Source: Sphaerosporella brunnea
Lineage: Eukaryota; Ascomycota; Pezizomycetes; Pezizales; Pyronemataceae
Length of the DNA: 64,000 nucleotides
Direction: 5' to 3'
Assembly (NCBI GenBank): GCA_008704415.1
Contig: VXIS01000079.1
Coordinates: 62,001 to 126,000, forward strand
A program made the translations under genes and the position numbers. The notes under the pieces are model-generated. The model worked only from the letters and a program-made list of their open reading frames with translations. It was not told the DNA's origin and searched no databases. How positions within the stretch are numbered: the stretch's first letter is position 1; the number at the start of each line of letters is the position of its first letter. This document shows, piece by piece, positions 10,179-20,471 of this stretch.

Positions 10179-11508
10179 CGCCGCGGAGGGTGGCGTAGTT
10201 GCAGTTCCGGGAGTGGGGGCAGAGATGAATGGTGCAGGATAGGCTGGTATGCGAGTAGTGTTGGCGGGAATTCTCCACAGCGACAGCTGACAGTTCCAGA
10301 AGTCTGCAAAAAGGGAAGTAGAAATTAAACGTCAGCGATTTCTTTTGTGAATGTGTATTGTACAGTAAGGGTTCTTTCGTCGGCGGTGGGGAAGCTGGGA
10401 CGTCTGTCGCAAACCAGACCAGCCTCGCTTGCGTCGTGGTGGTAGTGGATGAAGTCTTCTCACCTTGACAACAGGTGCAGTACTGACTAGATTGCGCAGC
10501 AAAGCGGCCGTCGAATTAGCTTCTCGGATTCCATCCAAAGCTCTCAAACGCCCCGCACATATTGCGTGCGTGCTGCTTTGAGGCGGCGGGTATCTCAAGC
10601 TAGCAATCCGTCAGGATTCTAGGGACACATACCTCCACCTCTTTCCTCGGTTCGTAACCCCGAAGCCGTCGACGTATTGCGGATAGGTGTTCAAGTGAGG
10701 TCTCTGATCGCAGCAAGCGCAGCATTCGACATTTGCGGAGAGAAGACATTCGGTGGCTGCTTTATGAGGGCATGGAGGGCTCGGCATGATTGATTAACTG
10801 AATGCTGGCGCAAGAGTGGACTGTGCTTATTGTTTTTTTTTGCTAGCTGTCTGATCCGCCGTTGGTGAGAAACAAAAGGGTATCTCATGACGTTCCATTG
10901 CTCACCTGTATTGTGATTGGACGTTCGGACTCCTCGTGATGCTCCACTTCCAATGCACACGCTTATCGGCTTCGGGTCCGTTACCGGACTTTACGTTTAC
11001 GGCTCTGACTGGGAGTAAGTCCTGCGGGGAATGAGAAAGTTGCTTTCTCTTGATAGTCGGTTGTTGCAGAGGGTATGAACTGCTGTTTATGAACTGTTTA
11101 TGAACTGTTGTTTGAACTGTTGTTTCACAGGAGTATCCGTTGTCATGCATTCATTCAAAAGGTGCCGCTGCATTGTGGACTCCGAACAAAGCGGGATCCA
11201 GAACGCACGACAAATGTGGAGTTCTCCGCTTTCGCGAATTTACGATTCTTCATGAAGAAAGCTCAGAAACGCCTTCCGAGCTCTCGTGCAAGCCGCAAAT
11301 AGCTCCCGATCCCCGCCCGCTTATCTTAAGGCTGCCCGCAGGCAGGGATGGCACGGGCCCAGAGCGATTCCAAATTAGGCACAAATGAGTGATCGCTCAT
11401 GCAAGGTCCTGTTTTCTATTCCAGCACATGGATATAAAAAGCCCTCAGATCTCCCACCCAAACCCCGCCCCAACTCCAAAAAAGCAAATACCCAAGCCAT
11501 TCCCCGCC
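10179..11508. other. Intergenic region between the RING gene and VPS34
   Basis: About 1.3 kb lies upstream of the RING gene and downstream of VPS34. No coding exon could be supported. A short imperfect direct repeat of tatgaactg/tttgaactgttgttt lies at about 11074-11128. Confidence 0.4.
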
Positions 11509-14477
11509 CTACTTTCTCCACCTCTGTGCCAGCCCGTGCACCCTATCCATCAGCACCGGCAGCATGGAGTTCATGCTATCATCGATCAAATTGCTGATAT
11601 GCTGGATCGCCTGTTCCTCGCTGAGCTCCAAGCAAAACCGTTCCTTGACCTTGAGGACCGCCTTATCCGGCTCTAGCCTTATATCAGGAATATTCGCATC
11701 CGTCATAAGCGCGAATAGGTTCAGTATGAGGTTTGCACTCTTGCGCAGAGTGATGTATGCGGTGTAGCAGTATGATCTGAAATGCCGGTAGTTCTCGGAC
11801 TGTGTCCCACCCATACCGTCAATCATTTCTTTGCATACTTTCATCGCCGGCGAGAAAGGTTTAGGATCACGGCCGAGGATGAAGCCGAAATCGGCATGGA
11901 AGAAATGGCCTAAATAACAGTTAATTAGAGGCATCAAGCCCTCAAAGAGGGAATGAACGTACCATCCGGCGTCAGCAACAGGTTATCCAAATGCCGATCA
12001 CCAACTCCCAGCAGATAAGTCACCACACTGTACCCGGCACAGCTCTTGACATAGTTGTCCATCACCTCCGCCTTAACTCCCGTTTCTGTTGTATCATCCG
12101 GAAACGTGCTTCTCAGATACGGCAGAACGCCAGCCGGAGTCTTCTTTCCCTCTTCAATCGCTGCCAGACTCATACTTGGAACAAACTGCACAATTCCCGT
12201 GAATGCGCTCGTGGCTAGGATGCGATATGGTGTCAGTTTGAGATCTAGATTTTCTTTACGCAGCAACCGGTCCATGAGGATTATAATCTGAATCACCAGC
12301 TGGTCCTGCCGCAGATCATCGCCAGACTTGAAGATAATCGGATAGTGCTCATCCTTTACCGTTTTCAAGTGCACCAGAATAGGGAAGAGAGAGGATTTGA
12401 AAACCATAGAGTTCTCTGCTCACTATTAGGACGTATCTTTGAAAGAGAGAAGGCTAAGAAAAGCTCACCAGGAAAACATCCAGTGATATGAACGCTAGGA
12501 TCCAATGGGAATGGTAGCGGATCGAACGACAGAAGTCCATTTGAGGGTTCCTTCAGTTGTTCCTTCAGTTTATCCTCCTTTTTGGTGCGGTCTCTAACGG
12601 CCTGGATCTCCTTCGCCGCCTCTCCAATCATAAACACAAAGTCGCCCTGACGCTTCATGGTCTCTCGTCTCTTGTCACCATCCGGGAGTTTGCCCAGCGC
12701 AACCTGGAACTCCCAAGCAATCTTCGAGTACAGTTTTTTGCGGCTTGCATCCGGATCTTCTGTCTCAACGACCAAATACCAGTGCAGAAAGCTGCCCAAT
12801 ACCTCGTTGTCGCAAGCCCTGCTGATCAAGAACTTTGCTAAGCTGGACTCTTTCATGGCGTCCACTTGAGCATCGGGCCGTATAGCTTCGAATTTAAGGG
12901 CCTGGACAAGCTGCAGGAGGTAAAGCTGTAGCTCTTCATCGTCTGCAGACCGTAGCCGATCGACTGCATACGCCCTCACTTCTGAGTTGTGAACACTAGG
13001 ACCTAAAAGCTCCAACGCATCATCCACATCGATTTCCGTCCATTTCGGTATCAGCTGAACCGCAGCTTTACTCTCCGTTGGGTCATTCCAGGCCACACTT
13101 TTGACGAATTTAGTAAGTGCCCGTTTATCTCTGGTGAGATAGAATCGGAACTTCCATATCAGATCCTTCTCGTCCGAGGTGAGTTCCTGTGTAGGTCCGT
13201 AATTCAAGATCTCATTAAGTTCGTCTCTGATCTTTGCGTTTGGCTTGAGATCCCTATCCACAATGCCATTACGTTGGGACCGGACTAACCGGCGATGTTT
13301 CGACTCCGCGGGGTTATCACCGGTAACCTCTGGATCAAACACCTTGAAGTTCATCCTCTGCGGTCCCGCATATCCGCCTATTGCTCCATCGATTGCGCCT
13401 TGTGGTTGCCACGCTGTACCAATGGTCTGTGAATTCGCAGGCGACATATTGTTCGAGGACATCCCAGAGGCGCCGGGAGTGCGATATTCATGTTCCGAGT
13501 ATACCAGCGGGAAATCAAAGCGTGGGAGGTCGATAAACAGATAATGCTCATCCTTCGCTTTCGCTTGCGCCTGCTTATTGATTCGCTCGATCTCTCGGAA
13601 TACCAGGTTATCTAGCCATTCCACTCGCGGCATCTCACCGAGCTCGTGTTTTTTGACCAGCTACGGCTTTTAGTCAGCCGCAAGGCCACACATCCCAGGG
13701 AAGCCGATTCCGACATACTTTCTCCAACCGATCCATCTCATCACCCGTCTCGACCGGACTTGGTGTAGTTGTATCCACCAACCCGTCCGCCTCAATGCCC
13801 ATCCAGACCTTACACTTCTGTCTCCCCTTCTTGAGCGTACTACGCGCGAACCGCCATCAGCACTTTCCCCTAACCACTGACGCCTCTTAGAGGACCCACT
13901 TATCCCGATCAAACAACCTCACCGTCGTCCCTCCAAACGGCACGGTATTCAGAGGCCCAGCCAAATCCCAAATCGTAATCGCCAGCTGTGCGCTCAGCGG
14001 CAAATCACAATACTGCACCGGCAACGTAAGCCACTCCATCCACCTATTCTGCATCAGCGCCAACGCACCGCCAACGTAGCCTCGCAATGGATGGGGGGCG
14101 AACCGACGTTCGTTGGTTCTTGAAAGCCTTATACGACGTCTGTACCGGTACTGTGAGAGGTTTGCTATCGGCCCACACCTGCACAGTAACATAAAGATCG
14201 GAGCAAGAGCTGCGCGACCGCACATCGTCAGCTCCACCAGCACCGACTCCGCGAAAGAAAAAAAGCACACCTAGTATTCGCGCCAACATGCTTGAGTTCG
14301 GGGTGTTTAAGCAGCGTAGTATTCGGCAGCGGAGTTCTCGATCCCTCAAGAGAATCTCTGTTCAAACATCAGCCAGCTCTCCACTCACGCCCCACACGTT
14401 AAACAAGCGCACATTCTAACCGCCAATGGCAACTGCCCCAGCTCCCTCGTGGTCGCAAAAATAAATGGCTCCATCAT
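11509..14477 (-). CDS. VPS34: Phosphatidylinositol 3-kinase Vps34
   Basis: This is the class III PI3-kinase that makes PI3P on endosomes and autophagosomes, normally with Vps15 and Vps30. Eight exons are read: 14477-14413, 14357-14271, 14209-14108, 14043-13900, 13839-13719, 13660-12469, 12415-11963 and 11909-11509, giving 854 residues, close to yeast (875). The C2 domain is seen as [20 protein letters not shown] and NQRTWMEWL, and the helical domain around [20 protein letters not shown]. The kinase has the catalytic loop GDRHLDN (D710) and the activation loop HADFG (D728). The C-terminus is [15 protein letters not shown]. In-frame ATGs at 14507, 14477 and 14474 are possible starts. The family usually starts MEPF, so 14477 or 14474 is preferred. 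Confidence 0.96.
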
Positions 14478-14696
14478 CTTCTGCGGGTTGCCGTTCGCGT
14501 CGAGCATCGTTGCAGCAGCGGCGGTGTGAAGTGATGGATCGAACTTGCGCGTGTGAAGATGAAAGCTTCCGTTGGAGCTCAACAGAATGCTAACTATATC
14601 ACGTGCGTGTGACGCTAATTAATTTACGCTTACATAGAACTAAATTCCAGAGCTCAGCTCTCAGTGCCTCTCACACCTCGAGAAACCACACACACA
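14478..14696. promoter_or_regulatory. Divergent promoter region, VPS34 and CWC24
   Basis: The 219 bases between divergent starts contain tatcacgtgcgtgtgacg near 14597, including a CACGTG E-box. The E-box is a possible bHLH or Cbf1-type site; its function is inferred. Confidence 0.5.
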
Positions 14697-15704
14697 ATGA
14701 GCGAAAACACCATCGAGCTCCCCGCCGCAGACCCATCTCCACCCGTGGTCTTCTTCAGGCGCAGTGCAAAAGGCAAATCCAACTTACGCAAGCGAGCCGC
14801 GACGCCGCCACCAGCCTCCGACGGCGACTCGGACTACAGTTCCAGCGACGAAGGCGCTGGGGGCGGTGGCGACGTGCCCAAGATCAAAAAGCGCAAGCGG
14901 AACACAGGGACGATAACCGCGTCGTCCAAAGACAGCGCCAGCAACGCCGCGCCCGCCGACGTGGGTGCGGCCGTCTACGAAGCGGGATCAAAAGGGATTG
15001 TATCCTCCACCTCCTCCGAGGCGACAAAGCAAAGCAACTGGTACGACGAAGACAGTCTTCTTGGCCGGAAGACCAAGTCCCCGGGAGAGAGGGAGACGGT
15101 CGATCCCGCCGCAAGCGACGGCACCTACAAGGGTGCGTCCAGCTACGGCAGCTTCATCAAAAAGTCCGAGAGCTCCTCACGGAAACCCGTGGGACCCGTA
15201 AAAGCGCCTACCAACATCCGCACCATCACCATCACCGACTACGCCCCGGACGTGTGCAAAGACTACAAGCTCACCGGCTTCTGTGGTTTCGGCGATACCT
15301 GCAAATTCCTGCACGCGCGCGAGGACTACGCGGCGGGCTGGAAGCTAGATCGTGAATGGGAGATCAAGTCCAAAGGCGGCAAGCTGCCGGATCTACCTGG
15401 AAAGAAGATGGGAACTGGTGGCTGGAAGCCAGAGGAGGAAAAGAAGGAGGAAATCCCCTTCAAATGCGTCATCTGCAAAGATGATTACAAAAGCCCGATC
15501 GTGACTAAGTGCGGCCACTATTTCTGTGAGAAATGCGCCATCGATCGGTACAGGGAGAAGAACCCAAGCTGTGCCATTTGCGGAAAGCGGACGGATGGCG
15601 TTTTCAACGGCGCGAAGGGGTTGCAGAAGAAATTAGATCTGGCGAAGCAAAGGGAGGAGGAGAGAAAGAAGGAGGAAGAGGAGAATGAAGTGAATGGAAA
15701 ATGA
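14697..15704 (+). CDS. CWC24: Pre-mRNA splicing factor Cwc24 (RNF113-like)
   Basis: Cwc24 binds the 5' splice site region in the activated spliceosome before step one. This is an intronless gene of 335 residues. The N-terminal half is low complexity, with basic patches (KIKKRKR). A CCCH zinc finger lies at residues 187-206 (C-x8-C-x5-C-x3-H, around CKDYKLTGFCGFGDTCKFLH). A C3HC4 RING lies at residues 257-295 (CVIC, CGHYFCEKC, CAIC). The order of CCCH then RING is diagnostic for Cwc24/RNF113. The C-terminus is a charged helix (REEERKKEEEE). It is divergent from VPS34. Confidence 0.95.
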   Translation: MSENTIELPAADPSPPVVFFRRSAKGKSNLRKRAATPPPASDGDSDYSSSDEGAGGGGDVPKIKKRKRNTGTITASSKDSASNAAPADVGAAVYEAGSKGIVSSTSSEATKQSNWYDEDSLLGRKTKSPGERETVDPAASDGTYKGASSYGSFIKKSESSSRKPVGPVKAPTNIRTITITDYAPDVCKDYKLTGFCGFGDTCKFLHAREDYAAGWKLDREWEIKSKGGKLPDLPGKKMGTGGWKPEEEKKEEIPFKCVICKDDYKSPIVTKCGHYFCEKCAIDRYREKNPSCAICGKRTDGVFNGAKGLQKKLDLAKQREEERKKEEEENEVNGK

Positions 15705-16024
15705 GCTTGGGGAATGTTTTGTACGATATTTTACGCGTTGGTGGATATCCAACTCATGAGTGACGATGCTCTGCTTTCACTCGAGTTTGAATCTAGGGGT
15801 TGCCAAGTATTACATACCATGGTTACTAACCATACTATACGTACATGTACGTTTATTATGCTTTTTCAAAACTACACTGAAAAAAATAAACTCGCACCAA
15901 GACCGAGTGATGAGTTGTGATACTATTATTTTTTTTATTTTATTTTTTTGACTTTCTTCGACACCGAAGCAAATGCGCGCTCGCTGGACAACCAAATGCG
16001 AGCTCGACGAGGTCATCCTCCATC
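15705..16024. other. Intergenic region, T-rich
   Basis: This is downstream of CWC24 and includes a T-rich tract at 15921-15952, probably 3' untranslated or terminator-like sequence. One minus-strand stretch (about 15942-16020) reads as a short acidic peptide that could be an exon of the neighbouring uncertain ORF, but no consistent splice could be found. Confidence 0.3.
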
Positions 16025-16461
16025 TCAATCTCTACCAAACGAGCTTCTTCTACCACATTTCACCTGCGGGGGATGCGAAAGGAGTGCTCCGGCATGCGCA
16101 AGTTGACATGGATATAGGATAGCTCTCTGCTGTAAGGCAGTTCCTCTTTTTATCATGAATGATGTTTCGGGTATAAACAGAGCGCTCCGATGGCACGGAA
16201 TTAGAGAGTTTGTGTGAAGGAGCTTGCCTGCAAGTGTGGCAAGGTCTCTTGCGAAGGGTATCGTTTCTTCCCAAAAGTTCAGTGCGTTATTTGCAAGCTC
16301 CCAGATACGGCTTTGTCGACGAAATGGCTCTTGATGGCTGCGGTGTTACGTCCTCACGTTGCTAGTAAACAGAGGCACAGTTACCTTTGAGCTTTGCGGC
16401 GGGTCACGAAATTCAAAACTTCCGAGAAACTCGGCGCCAGGATAGCGAGGCATTTCAGGTT
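16025..16461 (-). CDS. Uncertain hypothetical coding segment, possibly two exons
   Basis: This was not recognised. On the minus strand, a frame reading NLKCLAILAPSFSEVLNFVT is joined, if the intron 16384-16338 is removed (GTAACT donor, cgcag acceptor), to a frame reading HQEPFRRQSRIWELANNALN and FWEETIPFARDLATLAGKLL. It ends with a stop at 16025. The joined frame is open for about 130 codons and has an even, protein-like composition. No upstream ATG was found in frame, so the 5' end is undefined. It may be a decayed gene, and chance cannot be excluded. Confidence 0.3.
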
Positions 16462-17361
16462 GCCTGGTAGTTGATGGTGTATGGAATGCCGGTGCCAGTG
16501 TGGGCACGGGACTCGGGCTTTATATCAATATCTTCTCGCCTGCTAGACGCGGCGCTTCAGATTCAGGCCAGCCGGCGGCATAGGTCTTTCCTTCCAGACG
16601 CGGCGCTTCATTTCCAGGACCGGCCTCCCAAAACCGTCTCACTCAAACCAAGTTTTATACCTCTCCCAAGCGCTGTATTTTCAGTGTAACCTTACCTTAA
16701 GTTAAGAATTTTACCCTAAACGAATGCAATCGAACCGTAATTATCGACCCCTAATCATTCAGTGCACTTCCCGTCTGGTCAGATAACTCGAGCCACTCGA
16801 GCAGACGTGTTGTTGTATGGGTGCTTCAAACAACGCTTTAACCCATCCTCAATGAAGTGGTCAATCATTCAACGTGGTCAGTATCTATTCCATCAGTTCT
16901 CTAAGCATATAGATAGTATATGTAACCTCTGAAGGCTGCCCCCGACTACGTTCCCCAACTCACAAGCCATGATCATGAAGCAAAGGAAAATCCAACCTTC
17001 AGAATTAAACAGCCGCCGAAGAGAAAAGGCCCAAACGACTAATTACAACCAAGAAGAAAAGAGCGTGCGCGAAATCTTGCAGCTTCCAAAGTACCAATAT
17101 TAGGGCTCGTATAAGTACAAGAAAAGAAGTATCTGCTGCAAGGAAAGTAGGAGGCAGGTAGTAGACAAGATAGACTATGATACAGAGAAGGAAACAAAAT
17201 CGCCACAATTTAATCCCTCCATCTATTTTTTCGTCATCTGCTGTCATAGCATCAAAAAAATTGCCTGCATCGTCAGCTTCCCACTCGATGTTTTGCCGTA
17301 TTCTCTTCGCCCTTTCATCCCAGCCGGCTCCACATGTACCGTTCACCCAAACAATGAACCG
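16462..17361. other. Intergenic region without a supported gene
   Basis: This 0.9 kb stretch includes two copies of agacgcggcgcttca (about 16545 and 16597, 53 bases apart). No conserved coding sequence was seen. Confidence 0.35.
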
Positions 17362-18894
17362 TTAAGACAACCTGGAGGGCATTCTAGACCAGTTCCTCTT
17401 GTGACCTTGGGTGTAAGGCTCGGGTTTGTGCGTAGTATCCGTCTTCACCTCTTCATCGTCGGAAGTATCGGGATAGATGCGTGGAGTTCCATTCTCGGAG
17501 TAGTAGGAATCGTAAAATTCACCTAAAGAAAGAGAAGATCCTCTAATCAGGCTCGTGTAAGCAGCGGGTCCCAGCCTCGCACCGGTCACACCGATATCCC
17601 CGTCCTCCGAATCAATGCTGCAACTGTAGCTCGAGGTCGAAGCTGAGCTGCTTCCAGGGTCCTCGGGGGAGCGAATGACAATTCTGATAGTCCCAGGCTC
17701 GGGCACATGCACCGGAGCAGGCTGCGAAAGGTCGCTGATATTTTCCTCAGCATTCCGCGCTAATGGGTCAATCACCGTGAGGACTTCTTCCTGAGGGTTC
17801 AAGGATTCCGTTTGCCAGCTGTACGGTCGTCGTTGGGTGTTTTCGGACCCCAGTCCCCAGCTATAGGGTCGGACGTACGTGTTTCCTGGAGGCGGTGAAG
17901 GGGATACCATGGTTTGTTCGGAGTGGGGGACCATGTTCTCATTTCCTGACTCCTGGAGCGCAGCATTAGACTCACGTAGATCCAGGTTCTGGATGTTGGC
18001 TTGGGACTCGGGAGGTGGTGGTTGGGCCTGGAAAGCTACCGTATGATTCCTCGCCATTTTTCTAAGCTTATAGCCACTAACAAAGCCGGAATTTGGAATG
18101 ACAGGGACTCTGAGGTGCTGTTCCTCTCCTGTATACTGAGGAAGATTAAGTTGCGTGCCGGGCGGTGGTCTAGTTGGCACCAAGGTAGCAGCCTGCAACA
18201 ACGTCGTTCTTGAAGCAGATGAGGCTGGAAACAGGTGGCGAGGGGGCGGCAAACTGGACGGCGAGGTCGCTCTCTCCGTGCTTCCCGAAGCACTGCTGAT
18301 CTGTTCGTTCAAACTGATGGGACTAGTCTCTCGAGAAAAAAGAGGGTTGGAAGGGTCTCTGCCGTAGGGAATACGCTGCATCGACATGTACATGCCATCC
18401 TCTGGCAGAGGACTTGGAGTCGTTCGTCTTCCCAGGGTATCTGTAGACGGACGAGCTTGGGGCACTCCTCCGGTGAATCCACGCTCGAGCGCGCGGATGC
18501 CGAAGAGGTCCGCTTCTCCTTCCACTCGCTCCACCCGCGTGATTCCTTGTTGGACAAGTGCCTCCTCCTCTTCTGCGGCCTTTGCCAAAAGTTGCTATTC
18601 AAGGTCAGTCTCGGATGAAGTTCGGCCGTCGGGTAAAAGTATGCTCACTGCTGTGATCAGAGCCTCCCTGCGAATCATCAGCCATGAACCACTCAAAGGC
18701 ACAAAAGGGCAACTCACCTGCGCTTCCTCAACCACAACTTTGCCACTGCGAAGGTGAGGACTAAAACGAACAGGACACCCAAAGTGACACTGAACGGGGT
18801 TAGATATGCAAAGATAGCAACTTTACTCTAAAGTGGTACGTTACCCATATGTCAGGAAGACGTTCCGGCTTCCAAACCACTTTCCGGCCGCCAT
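17362..18894 (-). CDS. Single-pass membrane protein with long disordered tail, unknown function
   Basis: This predicted 457-residue protein comes from exons 18894-18845, 18789-18718, 18667-18649 and 18594-17362. The first three tiny exons encode MAAGKWFGSRNVFLTYG, a hydrophobic segment (VTLGVLFVLVLTFAVAKLWL, residues about 18-37) and a basic stop-transfer run (RKRRE). Splices are in phase and use GTAACG, GTGAGT and GTGAGC donors. The remaining 400 residues are Ser/Pro/Glu-rich and look disordered, with a repeated RPYSW motif (VRPYSWGLG and RRPYSWQTE) and an acidic Ser cluster (SSYSCSIDSEDGD). It is probably an N-terminally anchored membrane protein with a cytosolic tail. No family was recognised. 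Confidence 0.7.
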
Positions 18895-19858
18895 ATTGCC
18901 GGTATTCTGTTAGGAGAGGACCCGCTACGAGTAATCTCAACAGGCTCCCGCAAAGATTGTTTGCAAATTCAACAGGCTTTGGTGGTCGCTGATGATGCCT
19001 TCTCTTCAGAAAGGCTTGCCCCAAGCCTCGTCAACAACGGAGACAGCGCAGACAATGGTGGAACGAAAGGAATTGAAAGTAACCAGCTTGAAAAGTAATG
19101 TAGCGGGGAGGTCCTTGGGCTGCTATACAATGAGGAAAGGTTGCTCGAGCAAAATGGTGCAGTTGCAATCTTCCGATAAGATGCAGTGGCGGTGGTAATG
19201 ACAGACAGTGTGGTGAGAGGTGGGGGTGAGGGGCTGCCCTAAAGGAAGCAGAAAAACAGCAAGAAGTATAGAAAGATCGAAAGAACAGAAGCACAGGGAC
19301 GAAACTACCATGAAAGTTATCACTCAAGTGAAGGTAATCCCGGAAAACGTTTGTGCCTCTGCGAGTTAGCGCAAACGACATCGCCAGGCAAAAGGGTCGG
19401 GTGGTTGCCGGCGGCGCAGGTAACCACCATAGAAGCACTCGAGTTTAGAACAGAGTTAATTGCTGCCTTTTGTATTTCCACTCTGTCTGTATGCATGCAT
19501 ATATGTGGTGACTCTAAGGCTTCCACGTGTATACTCTACGTGATATATACATCACGGGCAACATACAAAGTACTTGCAGTCAACGGAGTCTTGCATTGCC
19601 TTGTGCGTCCTGACTGAAAGCTAGGGTACCTACAGATGTTCCTGAAGGCGTGCGTGCGTTTCAACCACAATGCAACAAGAATATGTAAAAACCCTCGATC
19701 CAACACTATCTGACTCCGTCTTTCTGCCTATGAGGACTGACTTCGGGCGTCTAGGGAACGAATCCGGCTCTGCCTGCCCAAGAAACAATGTCGACAAAAG
19801 TGATGCCTTGTGATCCACGACCCAGGCATCATGGGCAAAAAAGATCAAGAAAAACGTA
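18895..19858. other. Intergenic region
   Basis: This is upstream of the membrane-protein gene. No coding exon was supported. It contains GA-rich/CT-rich asymmetric sequence around 19195-19315, likely promoter or leader of the minus-strand gene. Confidence 0.35.
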
Positions 19859-19943
19859 TTCCGTTACGGGGAATCGAACCCCGGTCTAGCCGGTTGATGC
19901 TCTGCTTGAGAGCGGCTGATGCTAGCCACTACACCATAACGGA
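19859..19943 (-). tRNA. tRNA-Glu(CTC) with a 13-base intron
   Basis: The minus strand folds as a tRNA. The acceptor stem pairs TCCGTTA with TAACGGA plus discriminator A. The D arm contains TAGTGGCTAG. The anticodon stem AGCCG/CGGCT closes the loop CTCTCA, with anticodon CTC. The T arm is CGGGG-TTCGATT-CCCCG. Thirteen extra bases (agcagagcatcaa or one base shifted) follow the base 3' of the anticodon, the canonical nuclear tRNA intron position. Total 85 bases, 72 after splicing. Internal A and B boxes are intact. Confidence 0.95.
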
Positions 19944-20471
19944 TGTTGATGTCAGACTTTCCTTTGAAACACTATAAGGCCAGCCCAGCAATGCTTAGCC
20001 GTATGGAATGAGAACTTGAAGAATTGGGTGGTGTCCGGCTGGGCCAACCCTTGGTACGGTTTCAACTCTGCGGTTCCTGCTGACATCTGAATCACACCGA
20101 GACGAGATCTACATGCATGATCCCCAGGATCTGGCCATGAAACCAGCGACCACGTTTTTGAAGGCCTTCCATGAGCGAATCCCCGACTTCCATTGCGAAT
20201 TTACTAAAGGAAATAAGCAGAAAATCAGTAACTACAAGCTTGCAAGCGTAGAATATCACCAGCATCAAACTCCATAAATCCAGAACTGTCTCCAAAGAAA
20301 CAAAGTGCCACAATGAAGCGTCTACCAACAAGAAAAAAAGAATCCGCGGAAGAACAAAACGCCCCGGCAAGCACCGTACCGGCTACAAAAACAGAGGAAA
20401 GAAAAAACAAAAAACTCCCATGATAAATGAACCCTTTGTCATCCCTATAATACAATCCGCACATTACCCCC
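19944..20471. other. Intergenic region
   Basis: About 0.5 kb lies between the tRNA and the stop of the Ser/Thr-rich membrane protein. No gene was recognised; it probably includes a 3' untranslated region. Confidence 0.35.
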
